Shown: positions 61,015-64,000 of the stretch, piece after piece
Position numbering within the stretch: the first letter of the stretch is position 1
Layout: every line of letters starts with the position of its first letter
NCBI RefSeq assembly: GCF_028473745.1
Contig: NZ_CP101137.1
Coordinates: 930,001-994,000 of the forward strand
Length of the DNA: 64,000 nucleotides
Source of the DNA: Streptomyces sp. M92
GTDB taxonomy: Bacteria; Actinomycetota; Actinomycetes; Streptomycetales; Streptomycetaceae
Direction of reading: 5' to 3'
The notes under the pieces: generated by a model
The model's database searches: none
Told to the model about the DNA's origin: nothing
Seen by the model: the letters and a program-made list of their open reading frames with translations, nothing else
Position numbers and translations under genes: made by a program

Positions 61015-62175
61015 GTGAGGGCCCTGCACGTCATCACCGGCCTCGGCGTGGGCGGCGCCGAGCAGCAGCTGCGGCTGCTCCTGCGCCACCTCCCCGTCGA
61101 CTGCGACGTCGTGACGCTCACCAACCCGGGCCCGGTCGCCGACGGGCTGACGGCCGACGGCGTCGACGTCGTCCACCTCGGCATGGCCGGCAACCGCGAC
61201 CTGGCCGCGCTGCCCCGCCTGACCCGGCTGATCCGCACCGGCGGCTACGACCTGGTCCACACCCACCTCTACCGGGCCTGCCTCTACGGCCGCCTCGCCG
61301 CCCGCCTGGCCGGCGTGCGCGCCGTCGTCGCCACCGAACACTCCCTCGGCGACTCCCAGATGGAGGGCCGCCCGCTCACCCCCGGCGTCCGCGCGCTGTA
61401 CCTGGCCGGGGAGCGGCTGGGCAGCGCCACGGTCGCCGTCTCGCCCACCGTCGCCGACCGGCTGAAGCGGTGGGGCGTGCCCGCGCCCCGCATCGAGGTC
61501 GTCCCCAACGGCATCGACCTGGCCCGCTTCCGCTTCGACCCGGTCGCCCGCCTGCGCACCCGCCGCCGCCTCGGTCTGCCCCAGGACGCGTACGTCGTCG
61601 GCGGCGTCGGCCGGCTCATCCCGGGCAAGCGGTTCGACGTGCTGGTCCGCGCGCTGGCCCGGCTCCCGGACGACTGCTGGCTGCTGCTGGTCGGCGGCGG
61701 CCCCGAGGAGCACGTCCTGCGCCGCACCGCCCGCGAGGCGGGGGTCGCCGACCGTGTCCTGCTCACCGGCGAACGCCCCTACGTCCGCGACGGCTCCCTG
61801 GGCCCCGACCTGCCCTCGCTCGCCTCGGCGATGGACGTGCTCGCCGCGCCGTCGGCCGAGGAGGCCTTCGGTCTGGCGGCCGTGGAGGGCCTGGCCTCGG
61901 GACTGCCGGTGCTCTACGCCTCCTGCCCGGCGATCGAGGACCTGCCCCCGGACGCCGCGCCCACCGCCCGGCGGGTCACCGGCGGCGCGGCGGACTACGC
62001 CCGCGCGCTCGCCGAGGTCCGCGCCGCCGCCGGGCCGGGCCCCGGGCCGCGTTCCGCGCCCGAGGCCGCCCGCCACTACTGCGTCACCCGCAGCGCCGCC
62101 CGGCTGGTGGACGTGTACGCGGCCACCCTCACGCACCCGTTGTCCCCGGCACTGAAGGGAGTCAGTTCCGCATGA
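61015..62175 (+). CDS. GT4-family glycosyltransferase
   Basis: 386 residues. VITGLGVGGAEQQLRLLLRH opens the GT-B fold; later DLVHTHLYRACLYGRLAAR, VVPNGIDLARF, VGGVGRLIPGKRFDVLVRAL and the E-x7-E motif SAEEAFGLAAVEGLASGLP. GTG 61015 follows the deacetylase stop by one base; it ends in ATGA overlap with the next gene. Acceptor and donor sugars unknown. Confidence 0.9.
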   Translation: MRALHVITGLGVGGAEQQLRLLLRHLPVDCDVVTLTNPGPVADGLTADGVDVVHLGMAGNRDLAALPRLTRLIRTGGYDLVHTHLYRACLYGRLAARLAGVRAVVATEHSLGDSQMEGRPLTPGVRALYLAGERLGSATVAVSPTVADRLKRWGVPAPRIEVVPNGIDLARFRFDPVARLRTRRRLGLPQDAYVVGGVGRLIPGKRFDVLVRALARLPDDCWLLLVGGGPEEHVLRRTAREAGVADRVLLTGERPYVRDGSLGPDLPSLASAMDVLAAPSAEEAFGLAAVEGLASGLPVLYASCPAIEDLPPDAAPTARRVTGGAADYARALAEVRAAAGPGPGPRSAPEAARHYCVTRSAARLVDVYAATLTHPLSPALKGVSSA

Positions 62176-62903
62176 CCGAGTCCATGACCCGTCCCCCGGC
62201 CGAAGCCGCGGCGCCCGCGGCACCGGACGAGGAGGCCGCCCCGCCCTCCCGTCCCCGCCGCGCGCTCGCCGCCCCGCGTGCCGTCCTGCGCCGCGTCCGC
62301 ACCCTGCCGCCGTGGTCCGCGCTCGCGGCCGGTGTCCTCGCCGGCGGACTGCTCGGCGCCGGCTACGGCCTGCTCACCACCGAGCGGTACTCGGCGACCA
62401 GTTACGTCGTCGCCGTCCCCGCCGACGGGTCCGACCCGGCGTCCGCGCTCGGCTTCGCACAGGCCTACGGCCGGGTCGCCACCCAGCTCGCGGTGCTCGG
62501 CGACGCGCAGATGCACGCCGGGGTGCCGGTGGCGACCCTGGAGGAGAGCGTGCGCACCGCGACCTCGCCGGACGCGCCGATGGTCTCGGTGACGGCCACC
62601 TCCTCCCGCCCGGTGGAGGCCGCCGACATGGCCAACGCGGTCGCCCGCGCGCTGACCCGGCACGCGGCCGCGGCCGCCGACGACACCCGCGTGGAGCTGC
62701 GCCAGTTCGCGCGGGCCACCGAGCCGGCCGAGCCGTCCTCCGCGCCGACCGCGCTGACCGGGCTGGTCGGGGCGAGCGCGGGCGGGCTGCTGGGCGGCCT
62801 CGCCCTGCTGGTCCGTCCCCGCCGGACCGCGCGCGAGTCCGGCCGCGCGGCGGCGCCCGTGCCCGCCCCCGCCCCGGCCGCCGACGTCCACGACCGGCTG
62901 TGA
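62172..62903 (+). CDS. Wzz-like chain-length determinant protein
   Basis: 243 residues. A cytoplasmic N-terminus precedes TM1 at about 52-72 (WSALAAGVLAGGLLGAGYGL), an extracytoplasmic domain and TM2 at about 195-215 (LVGASAGGLLGGLALLV). This two-helix layout fits Wzz/YveK capsule co-polymerases. No Walker motif or Tyr-kinase domain follows, so it is the membrane adaptor alone. Overlaps its neighbours by 4 nt on both sides. Confidence 0.8.
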   Translation: MTESMTRPPAEAAAPAAPDEEAAPPSRPRRALAAPRAVLRRVRTLPPWSALAAGVLAGGLLGAGYGLLTTERYSATSYVVAVPADGSDPASALGFAQAYGRVATQLAVLGDAQMHAGVPVATLEESVRTATSPDAPMVSVTATSSRPVEAADMANAVARALTRHAAAAADDTRVELRQFARATEPAEPSSAPTALTGLVGASAGGLLGGLALLVRPRRTARESGRAAAPVPAPAPAADVHDRL

Positions 62904-64000
62904 CGACGTACCCGGCGACGCACCGGGCGCCGTGCCCGAGCGCGTACCCGGTGCCGTACCCGCCGCCGGGGTACACGACGGAACTGGTCACCGACGCCGG
63001 CCGCTTCGGCGCGCTGGCGGCGGACTGGGGGCGGCTGCACCGCCGGTGCGCGGCGGCGACCCCGTTCCAGAACCACGCCTGGCTGCACGCGTGGTGGCGT
63101 TCGTACGGCGCGCCCGGCCGGCTGCGGGTGCTGCTGGTCCGCGACGGCCGGGAACTGGTCGCCGCCGCGCCGCTGACCCTCGTACGGCGTCCGGTCCCGG
63201 CGCTGGTGCCGCTGGGCGGGGCGATCTCCGACTACGGGGACGTCCTGCTGGACGACGGGCGGGGGGACGCCGCGGCGGCCGCGCTCACCGGGGCGCTGTC
63301 CCGGGCGGCGCGCACCGCGCTGATCGACCTGCGCGAGGTACGGCCGGGCGCCGCCGCCGAGCGGGTCTGGGACCACTGGCGCGGGCCGCGGCACCGGGTG
63401 CCCGACTCGCTCTGCCTGGAACTGCCTGCCGCGCCCCTGCCCGAGCTGATCGCCCGGCTGCCCTCGGCCAAGTCCCGGCAGCGGGTCCGCGCCAAACTGC
63501 GCAGGCTCGACGCGCTCGGCGTCGTCGGCCGCACCGTCCCGCCCGGCGAGGTGGACGCGGCGCTGCACCGGCTGCTGGAGCTGCACCGGCTGCAGTGGCA
63601 GGGCCGGAAGGTGACCGGTGAGCACCTGCGGCCCCGGTTCCGAGACCACCTGGTGCGGGCGGTGGGGCCGATGGTGCGCTCCGGGGACGCGGTGGTCACC
63701 GAGTTCCGGATGGACGGCGAGGTGGTGGCCGTGGACGTGACGCTGCTGGCGCGGCGGCTGGCGGGCGGCTATCTGTACGGCGCCCATCCCCGGCTGCGGG
63801 AACGGAAGGCGGACGTGGCCGTGATGCTGCTGGACGCGTGCGCGGAGCACGCCCGGGCGCCGGGGCGCGCCACGCTGAGCCTGCTGCGGGGCGACGAGCC
63901 GTACAAGCACCACTGGCGCCCGGAGCCGGTGGCGAACCAGCGGCTGCTGCTGGCCCGGCGGCGCACGGCCCCGCTGCTGACGGCGGCCCTGTGCGACGCG
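62900..64000 (+). CDS. GNAT/FemAB-like acetyltransferase (CelD/BcsL type), 3' end missing
   Basis: 367 codons before the window ends with no stop. After a Pro/Tyr-rich N-terminus, TPFQNHAWLHAWWRSYG and LRVLLVRDGRELVAAAPLTL match the N-terminal part of the CelD/BcsL family. The central segment (KSRQRVRAKLRRLDALGVVG) and GEVVAVDVTLLARRLAGGYL, YKHHWRPEPVAN match the C-terminal GNAT fold. Such proteins acylate polysaccharides in EPS loci. GTG start overlaps the Wzz-like stop. The DNA frame was read directly because the gene is open at the edge. Confidence 0.83.
   Translation, partial: MTTYPATHRAPCPSAYPVPYPPPGYTTELVTDAGRFGALAADWGRLHRRCAAATPFQNHAWLHAWWRSYGAPGRLRVLLVRDGRELVAAAPLTLVRRPVPALVPLGGAISDYGDVLLDDGRGDAAAAALTGALSRAARTALIDLREVRPGAAAERVWDHWRGPRHRVPDSLCLELPAAPLPELIARLPSAKSRQRVRAKLRRLDALGVVGRTVPPGEVDAALHRLLELHRLQWQGRKVTGEHLRPRFRDHLVRAVGPMVRSGDAVVTEFRMDGEVVAVDVTLLARRLAGGYLYGAHPRLRERKADVAVMLLDACAEHARAPGRATLSLLRGDEPYKHHWRPEPVANQRLLLARRRTAPLLTAALCDA

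Overview
This window reads as a chromosomal core segment of a Streptomyces species. It is very GC-rich with strong G/C bias at third codon positions. I found only one in-frame TTA codon in an intact gene. It carries developmental genes typical of the genus: two short chaplins, the melC1-melC2 tyrosinase pair, a dynA-dynB-ssbB sporulation operon and a WhiJ-type regulator triad. From memory, gene order resembles the S. coelicolor interval from about SCO2649 to SCO2714; this was not checked by alignment.

Layout. 1-7619: end of an unidentified gene (possibly MarR), FAD monooxygenase, malQ, and a PadR-controlled ABC exporter with a palindromic operator candidate. 7841-12588: methyltransferase, DUF397/HTH/ATPase triad around a perfect 16-bp palindrome, a decayed Uma2 gene, HNH protein and MscS channel. 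12692-16394: ROK repressor, GH4 glycosidase and sugar kinase, resembling the chitosan-oligosaccharide csnR-K operon but without its ABC transporter genes.

16515-28156 is the most interesting block. A four-helix membrane sensor (GlnX-like), a periplasmic amino-acid-binding protein (GlnH-like), a coiled-coil protein with the TTA codon, a PknG-type kinase, a PP2C phosphatase, a von Willebrand A protein and an FHA protein lie on one strand. The first, second and fourth match the mycobacterial GlnX-GlnH-PknG amino-acid sensing pathway. The phosphatase, vWA and FHA genes look like an extension of it. The kinase gene is interrupted between its kinase and TPR parts by a 145-nt inverted copy of its own 3' end. 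Removing exactly that copy restores one continuous reading frame.

28183-42307: PCMT-like methyltransferase, group II truncated haemoglobin, a three-gene FtsX/MacB-type ABC system whose ATPase has an AbrB-like tail, thioesterase, EttA, and a sortase-anchored thioester surface protein. 42570-47210: ssbB, dynB, dynA on the minus strand. 47530: tRNA-Arg(TCT). 49519-53912: chaplin, tyrosinase and copper chaperone, three uncharacterised small secreted proteins, second chaplin; both chaplins have sigma-BldN-like promoters. 54241-64000: a tightly coupled exopolysaccharide operon (two GT4 glycosyltransferases, a frameshifted phosphosugar transferase, polymerase/ligase, MurJ-like flippase, deacetylase, Wzz-like protein, GNAT protein running off the end).
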